From Actinomycetes bacterium (lineage in GTDB: Bacteria; Actinomycetota; Acidimicrobiia; Acidimicrobiales; Palsa-688): a stretch of DNA of 64,000 nt. Positions 27,332-36,589 of this stretch are shown piece by piece. The translations under genes were made by a program, and so were the position numbers. The stretch lies in NCBI GenBank assembly GCA_021838445.1, contig JAKCDU010000008.1:46944-110943 (forward strand), written 5' to 3'. The first letter of the stretch is position 1. Each line of letters begins with the position of its first letter. The notes under the pieces are model-generated. The model ran no database searches. It was not told where the DNA came from and worked only from the letters and a program-made list of their open reading frames with translations.

Positions 27332-28468
27332 TCAGGCTCCGACCGGTGCGGTCGACGAGCTCGAATGGCCGAGCGAGCCGAGAAGGCCTCCGAGGAGCGT
27401 CGGCAGCTTCGAAAGGTCGAGGTTGGTGGCCCCCGAAGGAGCGGTTGGCGCCCCCGGGGAGCTGATGGCCATGCGGACGGGGACCGGGAAGCTCATCTTG
27501 TGGTTGGCGAACTGGTTGAGGTCCAGGTCGGCTTCGGTCAGCTTGCCGCCCGAGGTGTAGACGTCGATGACCGCCGACTTGCCGGCCGGGATGGCGTTCT
27601 TGGCCTTGCTGAAGGCTTTGGATGCCTGCGAGCTGAACCCCGGCAGGGACGAGATGGTCGACTGGAGCTGAGGCAGGAGGGTGGTAAGCATCCCTGACAC
27701 GTTGACCGTGACGCTGTAGCCGCCCCGTCCGTTGCTCGGCGTCAGGCTGCTCGCTGTGGAGTTGGCCTGGATGGAGCTGAGCACTTCATTGCGCAAGGTG
27801 CGCATCTGGGTCTGGGACAGGCTGGAGGAGCCAGAGGCCTGCGACTGCTCGAGCAGGCCTTCCAGCGGCAGCAGGGAGGCGTGACTGACCTCCACCCATT
27901 TGCCCTGGGCGAGGTCGCCGAGGCCCGGTATGTACGAGCTGAGCTGGTTCAGCCCCTTGGTGAACCGGGACGCGGCGGTCGACGAAGGCTGTCCCACGTC
28001 GGAGAGCAGCTGCTGGACCTGGACCCGGAGGAAGAGGTTCTGGGCGACGTAGCGGAACTCCAGAGGGGTGTTGTTGGAGCCGAACGAAAGGCCGGCGTCG
28101 AGGGAGTTCAGCTGGTCGGTGAGGGCCTTCGGGCTATCGAGGGCTTCACCGTGGCCGGTGGCCTCGGTCAGGAAGAACTGCCCCGTAGTGAGGGCCTGGG
28201 CCTCGGCCGGGGTGGGGGCCTGGCTGTTGGCCGAGTGGAGCTGCTCGGCCTGGGACTGGGTTATGGGGAGGGAGAAGGCCAGCTCCAGGCTCGACTGTGA
28301 GCCGAGCTTGGTCACCGCCGACTGCACGGCCTGCTGGGGTGACTGGCTCGATGTGGCGCGGCCGCCGGCCGACTTGTTGGCGCCGCACGCGGCCAGACCG
28401 AAGGTGGCGACCAGCGCGCCCACCGTCACCGCCGAAATCCGGCGGCCCTTGTCGTTGGCCTTGGTCAT
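27332..28468 (-). CDS. Secreted lipoprotein of unknown function
   Basis: A 378-residue protein with a Sec signal (SAVTVGALVATFGLAACG) whose LAAC lipobox predicts lipidation at Cys27 or nearby. The mature part is rich in Ser, Gln, Leu and Thr and alternates beta-prone strands and helices, resembling LppX/LprG-like or DUF-type actinobacterial lipoproteins only in general composition. The start is ATG 28468, with a GGGAG Shine-Dalgarno seven bases upstream; the longer open frame overlaps serA and is discarded. It is divergent from serA and convergent with argJ. Confidence 0.8.
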   Translation of the reverse strand: MTKANDKGRRISAVTVGALVATFGLAACGANKSAGGRATSSQSPQQAVQSAVTKLGSQSSLELAFSLPITQSQAEQLHSANSQAPTPAEAQALTTGQFFLTEATGHGEALDSPKALTDQLNSLDAGLSFGSNNTPLEFRYVAQNLFLRVQVQQLLSDVGQPSSTAASRFTKGLNQLSSYIPGLGDLAQGKWVEVSHASLLPLEGLLEQSQASGSSSLSQTQMRTLRNEVLSSIQANSTASSLTPSNGRGGYSVTVNVSGMLTTLLPQLQSTISSLPGFSSQASKAFSKAKNAIPAGKSAVIDVYTSGGKLTEADLDLNQFANHKMSFPVPVRMAISSPGAPTAPSGATNLDLSKLPTLLGGLLGSLGHSSSSTAPVGA

Positions 28469-28576
28469 TTCTCGCTCCCTGCTCGAAAGTCCCCTCGAGC
28501 GTAACAGTTGGGTCGTCTTTGACTGTCTCGAGGGCCGGCCGGGTGCGCAACCGTCCGCCGGTAGGATCGGTGAAAT

Positions 28577-29794
28577 ATGGCCGATGAGCGATCCCCCCGC
28601 CGGCGTGCCCTGCTCCTGGAGAACATCCACCCCGGCGCGGCGGAGCTGCTCCGCTCGGCCGGGTTCGAGGTGGAGCGCAGGAAGGGCGCGCTGGACGAAC
28701 ACGAGCTGGCGGAGCAGCTTCTGCAATTCGACGTGCTCGGGATCCGCTCCCGCACGCAGGTGACCGAGGCGGTACTGGAGAAGTCCCCGCGGCTCACCGC
28801 CATCGGGGCCTTCTGCATCGGAACCAACCAGATCGACCTTTCCGCCGCGACCCACCGCGGCATCACCGTGTTCAATGCCCCTTTCTCCAACACCCGCTCG
28901 GTGGTGGAGCTGGTCATCGCCGAGATCATCGCCCTCACCCGTAGGCTCACCGACAAGAACGCCGAGATGCACGCCGGGACATGGTCCAAATCGGCCGCCG
29001 GAGCTCATGAGGTGCGGGGCCGGCGTCTCGGGATCGTCGGCTACGGGAACATCGGCTCCCAGCTCTCGGTGCTCGGCGAGAACCTGGGCATGGCCGTCGG
29101 CTTCTACGACACCGCCGACCGTCTGGCCCTCGGCAACGCCCGGAGGATGGGGTCACTGGAGGAGCTGCTCGGCTGGGCCGACGTGGTCACTCTGCACGTC
29201 GACGGCCGCCCCGACAATCGGGGCCTGTTCGGAGAAGCCGAGTTCTCGGCCATGCGCCCCGGTGCACTGTTCCTCAATCTGAGCCGGGGCTTCGTGGTCG
29301 ACCACGGCTCGCTGCGCCAGCACATCGAGTCGGGTCACCTCGCAGGGGCCGCGGTGGACGTCTTCTACGAGGAGCCGGCGGGCGACGACCAGCAGTTCAC
29401 GTCCCGCCTGCAGGGACTTCCCAACGTGATCCTCACCCCCCACATCGGGGGCAGCACCGAGGAGGCCCAGTCCGACATCGGCCAGTTCGTGGCCAAGAAG
29501 CTGATCGACTACGTCCGCTCCGGCAGCAGCGCCCTATCGGTGAACATGCCGAATGTCGACCTGCCGGTCCGGGCCGGCGCCCACACCCTGGTGCACATCC
29601 ACCGCAACACGCCCGGGGTGCTGGCCGCCATCAACGCCATCTTCGCCGACCACCGGGTCAATATCGAGGGTCAGGCGCTGGGCACGAGCGGCGAGGTCGG
29701 CTACGTCATCACCGACATATCCAGCGATTTCACCGATGACATGATCGATCGTCTGACCCACATGGACGAAACCATCCGCCTCAGGGTGCTCTGA
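28577..29794 (+). CDS. serA: D-3-phosphoglycerate dehydrogenase (short ACT-type)
   Basis: A 405-residue dehydrogenase for the first step of serine synthesis. It has the Rossmann fold GIVGYGNIGSQLSVL at about residue 152, the catalytic His in LTPHIGGSTEEAQ, and a C-terminal ACT domain (VLAAINAIFADHRVNIEGQ) that senses serine. The length and layout match the E. coli type II SerA (410 residues) rather than the 530-residue mycobacterial type. A TAGGAT box ends nine bases before the ATG. Confidence 0.9.
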   Translation: MADERSPRRRALLLENIHPGAAELLRSAGFEVERRKGALDEHELAEQLLQFDVLGIRSRTQVTEAVLEKSPRLTAIGAFCIGTNQIDLSAATHRGITVFNAPFSNTRSVVELVIAEIIALTRRLTDKNAEMHAGTWSKSAAGAHEVRGRRLGIVGYGNIGSQLSVLGENLGMAVGFYDTADRLALGNARRMGSLEELLGWADVVTLHVDGRPDNRGLFGEAEFSAMRPGALFLNLSRGFVVDHGSLRQHIESGHLAGAAVDVFYEEPAGDDQQFTSRLQGLPNVILTPHIGGSTEEAQSDIGQFVAKKLIDYVRSGSSALSVNMPNVDLPVRAGAHTLVHIHRNTPGVLAAINAIFADHRVNIEGQALGTSGEVGYVITDISSDFTDDMIDRLTHMDETIRLRVL

Positions 29795-29821
29795 CACCGG
29801 GGTGTAAGCCATGGGTGGCGA

Positions 29822-29827
29822 TACTCT
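29822..29827 (+). promoter_or_regulatory. -10-like TACTCT before acyl-CoA dehydrogenase (leaderless candidate)
   Basis: TACTCT is followed by exactly six bases and then the GTG start at 29834; there is no Shine-Dalgarno. The geometry is the same as before purS and tetR. Confidence 0.35.
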
Positions 29828-29833
29828 TGCGCC

Positions 29834-31087
29834 GTGGACCCTCATTATCCCCCGGAGGCCGAACGCTTCCGCAAAGAGGTGAAGGCTTTCCTCGACGACC
29901 ATCTGCCCGCCGGGTGGCAGGGCATAGGTGCCCTCGACCCCGACGCGGCACGACGTTTCACCGCGGACTGGCGCAACACCCTCTATCAGGAGGGGCTGTT
30001 GGCCCCGTCGTGGCCCAAGGAGTACGGCGGCGCCGGCCTCAGCCCGTTGGAGCAGGTCGTGGCGGCTGAGGAGTTCTACCGGGCGGGAGTGCCGACCGGG
30101 GGCCCCAACGACGATTTCAGCATCCAGATGGTCGGCAACACCATCCTGCACTGGGGCACCGAGGAGCAGAAGAGGTACTTCCTGCCGCGCGCTCTGTCGG
30201 GGGAGCACGTGTGGTGCCAGGGTTACTCGGAGCCCAACGCCGGATCCGACCTGGCCAACCTGGCGACCCGGGCGGAGCTCGACGGCGACGAATGGGTGAT
30301 CAACGGGCAGAAGATATGGACGTCCATGGCCCATGTCGCCAACTGGATATTCGTTCTGGCCCGGACCGACCCCGAGGCGACCAAGCACAAGGGGATCACG
30401 TTCTTCCTGGTCCCCATGGACCAACCCGGGGTCGAGGTCCGACCCATCAAGATGATGACCGGGTGGTCTGAGTTCAACGAGACGTTCTTCACCGACGCCC
30501 GCACGCCCAAGGATCACGTGGTAGGAGCGGTGAACGCCGGCTGGTCGGTAGCCATGACTCTCCTCGGTTACGAGCGGGGCGAAGCGGCGGCGACTTTCCC
30601 GATCATGTTCCGCACCGAGTTGGACCGGCTTGTCGACTTGGCCCGGACCACCGGTGCCGCCGAGAACCCCCTCATCCGCCAACGCCTGGCGTGGTGCTAC
30701 TCCAAGGTGGAGATCATGCGGTTCCTCGGTATGCGGACCCTGACCAAGTTCCTCTCCGGTGGCGAGCCGGGACCGGCCGAGTCCTCGTTCAAGCTGTACT
30801 GGAGCGAGTACCACAAGATCGTCACCGAGTTGGCCGTCGACATCCTCGGCGCGGCTGCCACGGCGCCCTCAGGCCGGGTGGCCACCGCTTTCAGGGCCGA
30901 CGATGTGGGTGCACCCAACGACAGTGCATCGTGGGCGACCACGTTCCTGATGAGCCGGGCGGGGACCATCTACGCCGGGTCGTCACAGGTGCAGCGCAAC
31001 ATCCTGGCCGAGATGGTCCTCGGGCTGCCGAAGGAGCCGGCCGTGGCCAGCCAGAAAGGCAGCTGGCGCCAGGCCCAGGCCGGGTAG
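29834..31087 (+). CDS. Acyl-CoA dehydrogenase family protein
   Basis: A 417-residue flavoprotein with the three acyl-CoA dehydrogenase domains. It has an N-terminal helical domain, a middle beta domain with WCQGYSEPNAGSDLANL (FAD/substrate contact) and WVINGQKIWTSMAH, and a C-terminal helical domain with AGTIYAGSSQVQRNILAEM. The sequence is of the FadE type common in actinobacterial fatty-acid and steroid side-chain degradation. The EtfD-like protein at the left end could receive its electrons by way of ETF. Substrate chain type cannot be read from the sequence. Confidence 0.9.
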   Translation: MDPHYPPEAERFRKEVKAFLDDHLPAGWQGIGALDPDAARRFTADWRNTLYQEGLLAPSWPKEYGGAGLSPLEQVVAAEEFYRAGVPTGGPNDDFSIQMVGNTILHWGTEEQKRYFLPRALSGEHVWCQGYSEPNAGSDLANLATRAELDGDEWVINGQKIWTSMAHVANWIFVLARTDPEATKHKGITFFLVPMDQPGVEVRPIKMMTGWSEFNETFFTDARTPKDHVVGAVNAGWSVAMTLLGYERGEAAATFPIMFRTELDRLVDLARTTGAAENPLIRQRLAWCYSKVEIMRFLGMRTLTKFLSGGEPGPAESSFKLYWSEYHKIVTELAVDILGAAATAPSGRVATAFRADDVGAPNDSASWATTFLMSRAGTIYAGSSQVQRNILAEMVLGLPKEPAVASQKGSWRQAQAG

Positions 31088-31128
31088 AGGCGGTCTCTCC
31101 AGCCGGGGGACCATCGCCCCGCCAGGTG

Positions 31129-31977
31129 TTAGTCGGTCGGTGCTCCGCCGGGAGGCCGGTCGCGGAGGGCCGCGGCCACCGCCTTGACCAGTGAGCCCAG
31201 CCGCCAATGCTCCGGTACGACGACGTCGTTGATGCCGGCCGAGGTGGCCGTGGCCGCACAGACCGGGCCGATGCAGCCGACGACGACCCGGGGATGGTTG
31301 AGCCCTTCTATGAGGGCATGGGCGACCCCTTGGCGCCCGGCCAGCTCCAGCATGTATTGGATCTGCGGCCCGGCCGTGAAGGTGACCGCATCGATTTCGG
31401 TGGCGACCGTCCGCTGGATCAGCTCGAGGGCCGGTCCAGGGTCCTGAGGCGGGCCCCACAGGTACACCGGCAGCGTGGAGACCTGGGCGCCGGCCTTCTC
31501 CATCCGTCGTACGAACTCGGCCCCGTCGTCGCCGTGCAACTGGAACGCGACCCGTTCTCCGGCCAGCCCGCACTCGGTCAGGTACCGGATCACATCGTCG
31601 AGTTGCTCGTCGGGACTTCGCCACCACGTGGTCAGCCCGGCCGAGGACAGCGCTCCGGCAGCCTTAGGTCCACGGGCCACCAGGCGGGTTCGTCCGAGAG
31701 CCGAGATCAGTCGCTGGTCGTTCCCCCACCCGGCGGCGGCCTCCAGCCAGGTGCGTATCCCAACGCCGGTGTTGGCTATGAGGTAATCGGGCGGGGCGGC
31801 GATCAGCTCCTCGGTGCGTGCACGGAGCAGGTCGGGGTCAGGGAGCCGGTGGGTCGATATGGTCGGTGCGACGAGCACGTCGGCGCCGAGGCGCTCGAAC
31901 ATGATCGCCTGGTCCTGACCCCGGCGGTCGGCGGTCACCCCGACCAGATCTCCCGACAGCTGCGCCACGCCACTCAC
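31129..31977 (-). CDS. Uroporphyrinogen-III synthase family protein
   Basis: About 282 residues with two HemD-like lobes: GDLVGVTADRRGQDQAIMFERLGADVLVAPTI is the typical first strand-helix (quoted here as GVTADRRGQDQ), and DAVTFTAGPQIQYMLELA and VVGCIGPVCAATATSAG belong to the second lobe. Related mycobacterial proteins (Rv0260c type) carry an added winged-helix domain; this one ends without it. No other heme gene is close, so a role in heme synthesis is not assured. I place the start at GTG 31977; the frame extends to an ATG at 32061 through Pro/Gly-rich sequence. Confidence 0.78.
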   Translation of the reverse strand: MSGVAQLSGDLVGVTADRRGQDQAIMFERLGADVLVAPTISTHRLPDPDLLRARTEELIAAPPDYLIANTGVGIRTWLEAAAGWGNDQRLISALGRTRLVARGPKAAGALSSAGLTTWWRSPDEQLDDVIRYLTECGLAGERVAFQLHGDDGAEFVRRMEKAGAQVSTLPVYLWGPPQDPGPALELIQRTVATEIDAVTFTAGPQIQYMLELAGRQGVAHALIEGLNHPRVVVGCIGPVCAATATSAGINDVVVPEHWRLGSLVKAVAAALRDRPPGGAPTD

Positions 31978-32228
31978 CGCGCCGACGTTACCCGGACCCG
32001 GCAGGCCCGGGGATGGGGACGGAGCCACGCCGGCGGCCACGCACACGGTCACGGCGGCCACCTCGACGGGGGGTCTGGGACCGGCTGGTGCGGGCGCTGC
32101 CGACGATGAACGGCACCGCGGCCTGCGGCCGGTCGTCGAGTCCGAGAACCGTTACCACCACGGCGGAAAGGGCGGCGGGCACGTGAACCGGCCCGGACCG
32201 GCCCCGGTAGGAACCCTGGGGGATGGGC

Positions 32229-33212
32229 TCAGTCGTCGTGGCCGGCGGCCTTGCGGGCCCGGTACAGCGAAGCGTCGGCCGCGGTGAGGAGCTCTTCGGC
32301 GATGCGCTGCTCGGCGTTGCGCCAGGCCACTCCGACCGATGCTCCCAGCCCGGCGTAGTGGGGAGCCTGGTCGGCCACCTGTCGTACGGCGCCGCCGATG
32401 CGGTCCATGATCAACTCCGTGTCCGCTCCGGCGGCGTCCTCGCAGAGAAGGGCGAACTCGCCTCCGCTCAGTCGTCCAACGAGGTCGTTGGCCCGCACCG
32501 AGCCGACGAGACGGCCGGCGATCAGGCGCAGGACCTCGTCGCCCTCGGCCTGGCCCAGGCGGTCGGAGAGTCGCTGGTAGCCCTCGACATGGATCAGGAA
32601 CGCCGCCACCGAGGTGCCATTGCGGTCAGCGCGCCGGCAGGCCTGCGCCAGGCTCTCGACGAACAGGTGGCGACCGGCCAGGCCGGTCACCTCGTCGTGC
32701 AGTTGGCCGCTATCGACCGGCGCCGAGGGGGTGGCCGCCGGTTCGGCGATGGGCCCGGCCGCGAACCCGGTCATCTCCAGCAGTATCTCGACGTCGGTTT
32801 CGCCGAAATGCCCGGTCTTGGACGACGTGACCATCAAGACCCCGACTGGGTCGTCGTTGTGCACCAGGGGCACGACGACCATGGAGCGGATACCGAGCAG
32901 GGCGCAGATATCACGGTCGACGCGGGCGTCGACCTCGGTGTCGGTGCAGCGCATCGGCACTCCCAGGCGGAGCGACCGGCCGGAGAGGCTGTTGCCGACC
33001 TCCATGCGGGCCCCGACGATCCCCGTGAGACCGCTCGACGCGTGGAACACCATCTCGTCGCCGTCCACGAGGGCGACCGCCGCGCCGTCGGCCTCGGTGA
33101 TCACCCTGGCCCGCTCCCCGAGTATCTGCATCACCGCTTCTGTCCCGAGACCGGCGGCGCCGATCTGGCGCTGTGTCTCGATGACATATCGCAGTCGCGT
33201 CAGTTCGTCCAT
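32229..33212 (-). CDS. GAF domain protein with degenerate GGDEF domain
   Basis: About 327 residues: an N-terminal GAF domain (about 15-155) followed by a GGDEF fold starting at HDEVTGLAGRHLF (172-184). The catalytic signature is SGGEF (249-253) instead of GG[D/E]EF, losing the acidic third residue, and the first metal-ligand segment reads LIHVEGYQRL where active enzymes have an Asp. Both changes suggest that it does not make c-di-GMP and may bind GTP or a protein instead. It is divergent from the PilZ chemoreceptor-like gene across a 196-bp spacer. ATG 33212 is chosen; GTG 33230 is an alternative. Confidence 0.8.
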   Translation of the reverse strand: MDELTRLRYVIETQRQIGAAGLGTEAVMQILGERARVITEADGAAVALVDGDEMVFHASSGLTGIVGARMEVGNSLSGRSLRLGVPMRCTDTEVDARVDRDICALLGIRSMVVVPLVHNDDPVGVLMVTSSKTGHFGETDVEILLEMTGFAAGPIAEPAATPSAPVDSGQLHDEVTGLAGRHLFVESLAQACRRADRNGTSVAAFLIHVEGYQRLSDRLGQAEGDEVLRLIAGRLVGSVRANDLVGRLSGGEFALLCEDAAGADTELIMDRIGGAVRQVADQAPHYAGLGASVGVAWRNAEQRIAEELLTAADASLYRARKAAGHDD

Positions 33213-33408
33213 CGACGATTCGGCAGCCACGCTCGGATTATCGGCGGGGCCGGGCCCCACCTGAACATGATCGACGCCCCGCTGCCCTGGGCCGAAAGGG
33301 TCGGTTGGCGCATCACGGGAAAGTCGCCGCCTCGCGTGCGTCAACCCGACGAGCAACCCTGTCGATAGCTGACCGCAGGCCCATCCGATGCGACCAGAGC
33401 AGGAATCC

Positions 33409-35217
33409 ATGAGTCAGACAGGCGGACCAAAGGTGATGTCGATTTCCCGACGCATCCTCATTGGCTTCGGTGCCCTGCTCGCAGTGTCGGTCTGCACCTC
33501 AGGCGTGGTGTACGTGCTCTCGCATCAGGCCAAGTCCGACACGGTCCACTACGAGCAGCGCGTCTCGGCCTATCACAGCGCGGTGCAGAACCTGAAGACG
33601 GACTTCTACAACTACGACGATCAGATGAACATGTACGTCGCGGTGCTCGTGGGCGACCCTGGTCAGGCCAGCCTGTCCGAATCGACCTACCAGCAGGCGT
33701 TCACCGCCCGCCAGACTCTGTCTGGCGACCTGGTGGCGGCGCGGCGGCTCGCTCCGTCGCCGCAGGCCCAGGCGACGCTGACCAGGATCGCCGCCGACGT
33801 GGCCAGCTACAACGGGTTCAGCGACCAGACCCGCGCCGCTGCCGGGCGCGGGGCCGCCGCCGAGGCCCTTCGCATCCAGACCGTCGGCAACCTGCAGCCG
33901 TCGAACGACCTCATGGCGGCCCTGCAGCAGGCCGAGAGTCAGTCCTCGGTCCTGGCTTCGCAGGCGCTCAACCAGGTGAGATCCCAGCAGTCGATCGTCG
34001 AGTGGCTGGCGCTCATCGCCATAGCTCTCACCGTCACCATGATCGCCGCGCTCGGTGCCCTGATGCTGGTCTTCGTCTTCCGACCCCTGCTGGTGCTGCG
34101 CGAAGGGATCCGCCGGGCCGCCTCCCCCGAAAGGGACCGGGGGGACCGTCTGACCGTCGAACGTCACGACGAGATCGGCCTCGTGGCCGAAGCCTTCAAC
34201 CAGTTGCTGGCCTCTCTGGAGGTACGCGAGGAGGAGGTGGCGCGGGTACAGGTTGAGAGCGAACAGTTCCTGAAGGATCGCTTCGCCGGCCAGCAGGAGA
34301 TGCAGCGGGCGCTGAGGCGCCGGGCCCAGGAGATGATCGACGACACCGCCCAGACCGTGTCCCGGGAGCTCGGCGAGGTCCTGCAGCAGATGGCCGCGGT
34401 ACGAGATACGACCGGCACGATCGATCGCCAGGTGAGCATGGTGGACGACCTGACCCATGGCGCGGTCCGCCGGGCCGCCCAGATGAACGAGGTGCTGGCC
34501 ACCTTCGACGACAGCCTCAACCGGGTGTCGGCCATGACCAAGCTGATCGCCGACGTATCCAACCAGACCCGCCTGCTGGCCCTGAACGCCACTATCGAAG
34601 CGGCCCGGGCGGGCGAAGCCGGGCACGGATTCACAGTCGTGGCCAACGAGGTGAAGGAACTGGCGGCGGCCACGTCGGCCTCGAACGATCAGATCAGTGC
34701 CACCGTTTCCACCCTCTCCGCGGACGCCCGCAACATCGTCGAGGCCATCGCCGCGGTCAGCTCGAGCATCTCGGGCGTCAACGACTCGACTGCTGCGCTG
34801 TCGGAGATCGCCGCCAATCAGTTGGACCGGGTCAGCCAACTCGACCGTGTGCTCGCCGATACCCGCGACCGGCTCATGAACATGACCAGCCTCACCGAGA
34901 AGCTGGAACGGCGGGTACACGAGCGGACCGCGTTCGTGGCCCCAGCTGCCATCGTCACCACGAACAGTCGGATCCGAGCCGAGATGCGGAACATCTCGGA
35001 AGGAGGCATGACGCTGGTCGTGCCGGGCGGGGAGGAAGTTCCCGAGGACGGCGCGGTGGTCGAATTCGAGCTGCTCGACCGCCGTTACACCGAGGAGTTC
35101 CACCTCGTGCGCCGTTCAGGCAACGAGTGCGGCCTCCAGTTCGTCATGGCCGGAGTCGAATTGACCTGCGCAATCAGATCGTTGCTGGAAGCGAGCTCGG
35201 AGCTCGTCGGCGTCTGA
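33409..35217 (+). CDS. Methyl-accepting chemotaxis-like protein with C-terminal PilZ domain
   Basis: A 602-residue protein: TM helix (14-36), a four-helix-bundle-type extracytoplasmic sensor (37-195), a second TM helix (198-225), HAMP, then the MCP signalling hairpin tip (about 384-418, [18 protein letters not shown] with the conserved [12 protein letters not shown]). A PilZ domain follows, with RVHER (502-506) as the RxxxR motif and NISEGG (528-533) as [D/N]xSxxG. Both c-di-GMP-binding motifs are therefore intact. The start at 33409 follows an AGGAA; ATG 33388 is possible. No che, flagellar or pilus genes are in the window, so its output is unknown. Confidence 0.88.
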   Translation: MSQTGGPKVMSISRRILIGFGALLAVSVCTSGVVYVLSHQAKSDTVHYEQRVSAYHSAVQNLKTDFYNYDDQMNMYVAVLVGDPGQASLSESTYQQAFTARQTLSGDLVAARRLAPSPQAQATLTRIAADVASYNGFSDQTRAAAGRGAAAEALRIQTVGNLQPSNDLMAALQQAESQSSVLASQALNQVRSQQSIVEWLALIAIALTVTMIAALGALMLVFVFRPLLVLREGIRRAASPERDRGDRLTVERHDEIGLVAEAFNQLLASLEVREEEVARVQVESEQFLKDRFAGQQEMQRALRRRAQEMIDDTAQTVSRELGEVLQQMAAVRDTTGTIDRQVSMVDDLTHGAVRRAAQMNEVLATFDDSLNRVSAMTKLIADVSNQTRLLALNATIEAARAGEAGHGFTVVANEVKELAAATSASNDQISATVSTLSADARNIVEAIAAVSSSISGVNDSTAALSEIAANQLDRVSQLDRVLADTRDRLMNMTSLTEKLERRVHERTAFVAPAAIVTTNSRIRAEMRNISEGGMTLVVPGGEEVPEDGAVVEFELLDRRYTEEFHLVRRSGNECGLQFVMAGVELTCAIRSLLEASSELVGV

Positions 35218-35243
35218 GCCGCCCCGGTCGGCGTCCGAGGCGC

Positions 35244-36518
35244 CTAGATGGGCCCTCCGAGGCGGAAGAGGTGCTCCCCGGCGTCTTGGACCACGAGGGT
35301 GCCGGGCCGGTCGGCCCAGCCGCGGACGTCGACAGTGGCGGGGTCCAGATAGTCGAGGTTGGCCGCTCTGACCACCTCTTCGGGGATTGCGGTGGCCAGA
35401 GTCACCGTGACCCTGCTGCGCTCACCGGTTCGGGGGTCGTAGGTGCCTGACCCCTTCAGGTGGGTGCTGTGGGCCAGATCTCCCCAGTGGTGACCCTTGT
35501 AGGCGTCCCAGTTGTAGAGGAAGTAGTCGCGGCAGTGATACCCGATCCTGGCGATATCGGGGTGGGTGACGCTCAGCTCCGATATGTGGGGCGCGTATAT
35601 GACGACCTGCCCGCCGTCGGCCACGACCGGCTCCACCTTGTAGAAGCCCTTGGCTCCGGTCCACATGTCGTCGTAGCGCTCCGACAGGATCGACAGCACC
35701 CGCAGCACCGGTCGCTCCAGATAGGTCACATGTACCCTCGAAGACGTCTCCACGGCCGAGGCCCAGGCCTCCTCGGGCGCCCCGAAAGACATGGACTGCA
35801 GCCCGCCGGCCCGCCCCGTGACCAGGCAGAGGGCCAGTCTGCGGCCGGGGAGGCACCCGGCGGCTTCGTCGATGAGCGCTCTGACCGGGGTCGTTCCCGG
35901 CCGACCGATTAGCTCCGCGCTGGTCAGCAGGGCACCGAGCCAATGGGTGACATCGACCAGCTGGCGCCCGGATACTCCGGGGAACAGGTACTTGTTGCCC
36001 CCGGAGTAGCCGACCACTTCGTGGGGCAGCACCGGCCCGACGATCAACGTCACGTCGTGGTCGATGACGGCCCGGTTGATCTCGACCGGCACCTCCTGGT
36101 CGATGAGCCCGCCCGACAGCTCCCTTACCCGCGCGGCCGGTATCGAACCGACGGTGGTCAGCTGCTCCGGGCGCCACCACTCGTGGTTGGTGACCGTCGC
36201 CCGCGGGAGGGTCTCCCCGAGCGACGCCCCTCCGGCGAGGTGAGCGCTCAGTTCCTGGTCGGTCATCGGTCGGTGGGTTCCGAGCGCCACCAGGATGGTC
36301 AGGCGCGTGACCCGGTCGCCGACCGACCGGTGTAGGGCCGCGAGGAGCGGGGGGAGCGGACAACTGCGCGTCGCGTCGGGCACCAGCACGCAGAGGCTGC
36401 GCCCGTCGAGCGGCTCGGAGCCGAGACACTCCTCGATGAAACGTTCTGTGGCCCGCTCGGACAGGAGCTCTCCGTCACCTCCGATCCGACGGACGTCAGA
36501 ACCGACTGAATGGACCAT
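35244..36518 (-). CDS. LarA-family nickel-pincer racemase/epimerase
   Basis: A 424-residue protein, the same length as Lactobacillus lactate racemase LarA. The conserved HEVVGYSGGNKYLFPG contains His166 and Lys176, and VDVTHW contains His192; spacing matches the LarA His/Lys/His set that holds and uses the nickel-pincer nucleotide. DATRSCP near residue 48 is the N-terminal Asp-x-x-Arg. The start ATG 36518 gives the family length. It is divergent from uxaC with about 70 bp between starts, suggesting a hydroxy-acid or sugar-acid substrate rather than lactate. The cofactor genes larB/C/E are not in the window. Confidence 0.85.
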   Translation of the reverse strand: MVHSVGSDVRRIGGDGELLSERATERFIEECLGSEPLDGRSLCVLVPDATRSCPLPPLLAALHRSVGDRVTRLTILVALGTHRPMTDQELSAHLAGGASLGETLPRATVTNHEWWRPEQLTTVGSIPAARVRELSGGLIDQEVPVEINRAVIDHDVTLIVGPVLPHEVVGYSGGNKYLFPGVSGRQLVDVTHWLGALLTSAELIGRPGTTPVRALIDEAAGCLPGRRLALCLVTGRAGGLQSMSFGAPEEAWASAVETSSRVHVTYLERPVLRVLSILSERYDDMWTGAKGFYKVEPVVADGGQVVIYAPHISELSVTHPDIARIGYHCRDYFLYNWDAYKGHHWGDLAHSTHLKGSGTYDPRTGERSRVTVTLATAIPEEVVRAANLDYLDPATVDVRGWADRPGTLVVQDAGEHLFRLGGPI

Positions 36519-36589
36519 CCACGCTCCGGGGCCTGGGCGAGGTGCCAGCCGGGCTTGGCTCCCCAGGCACCACGAACCAGTATAGGAAG

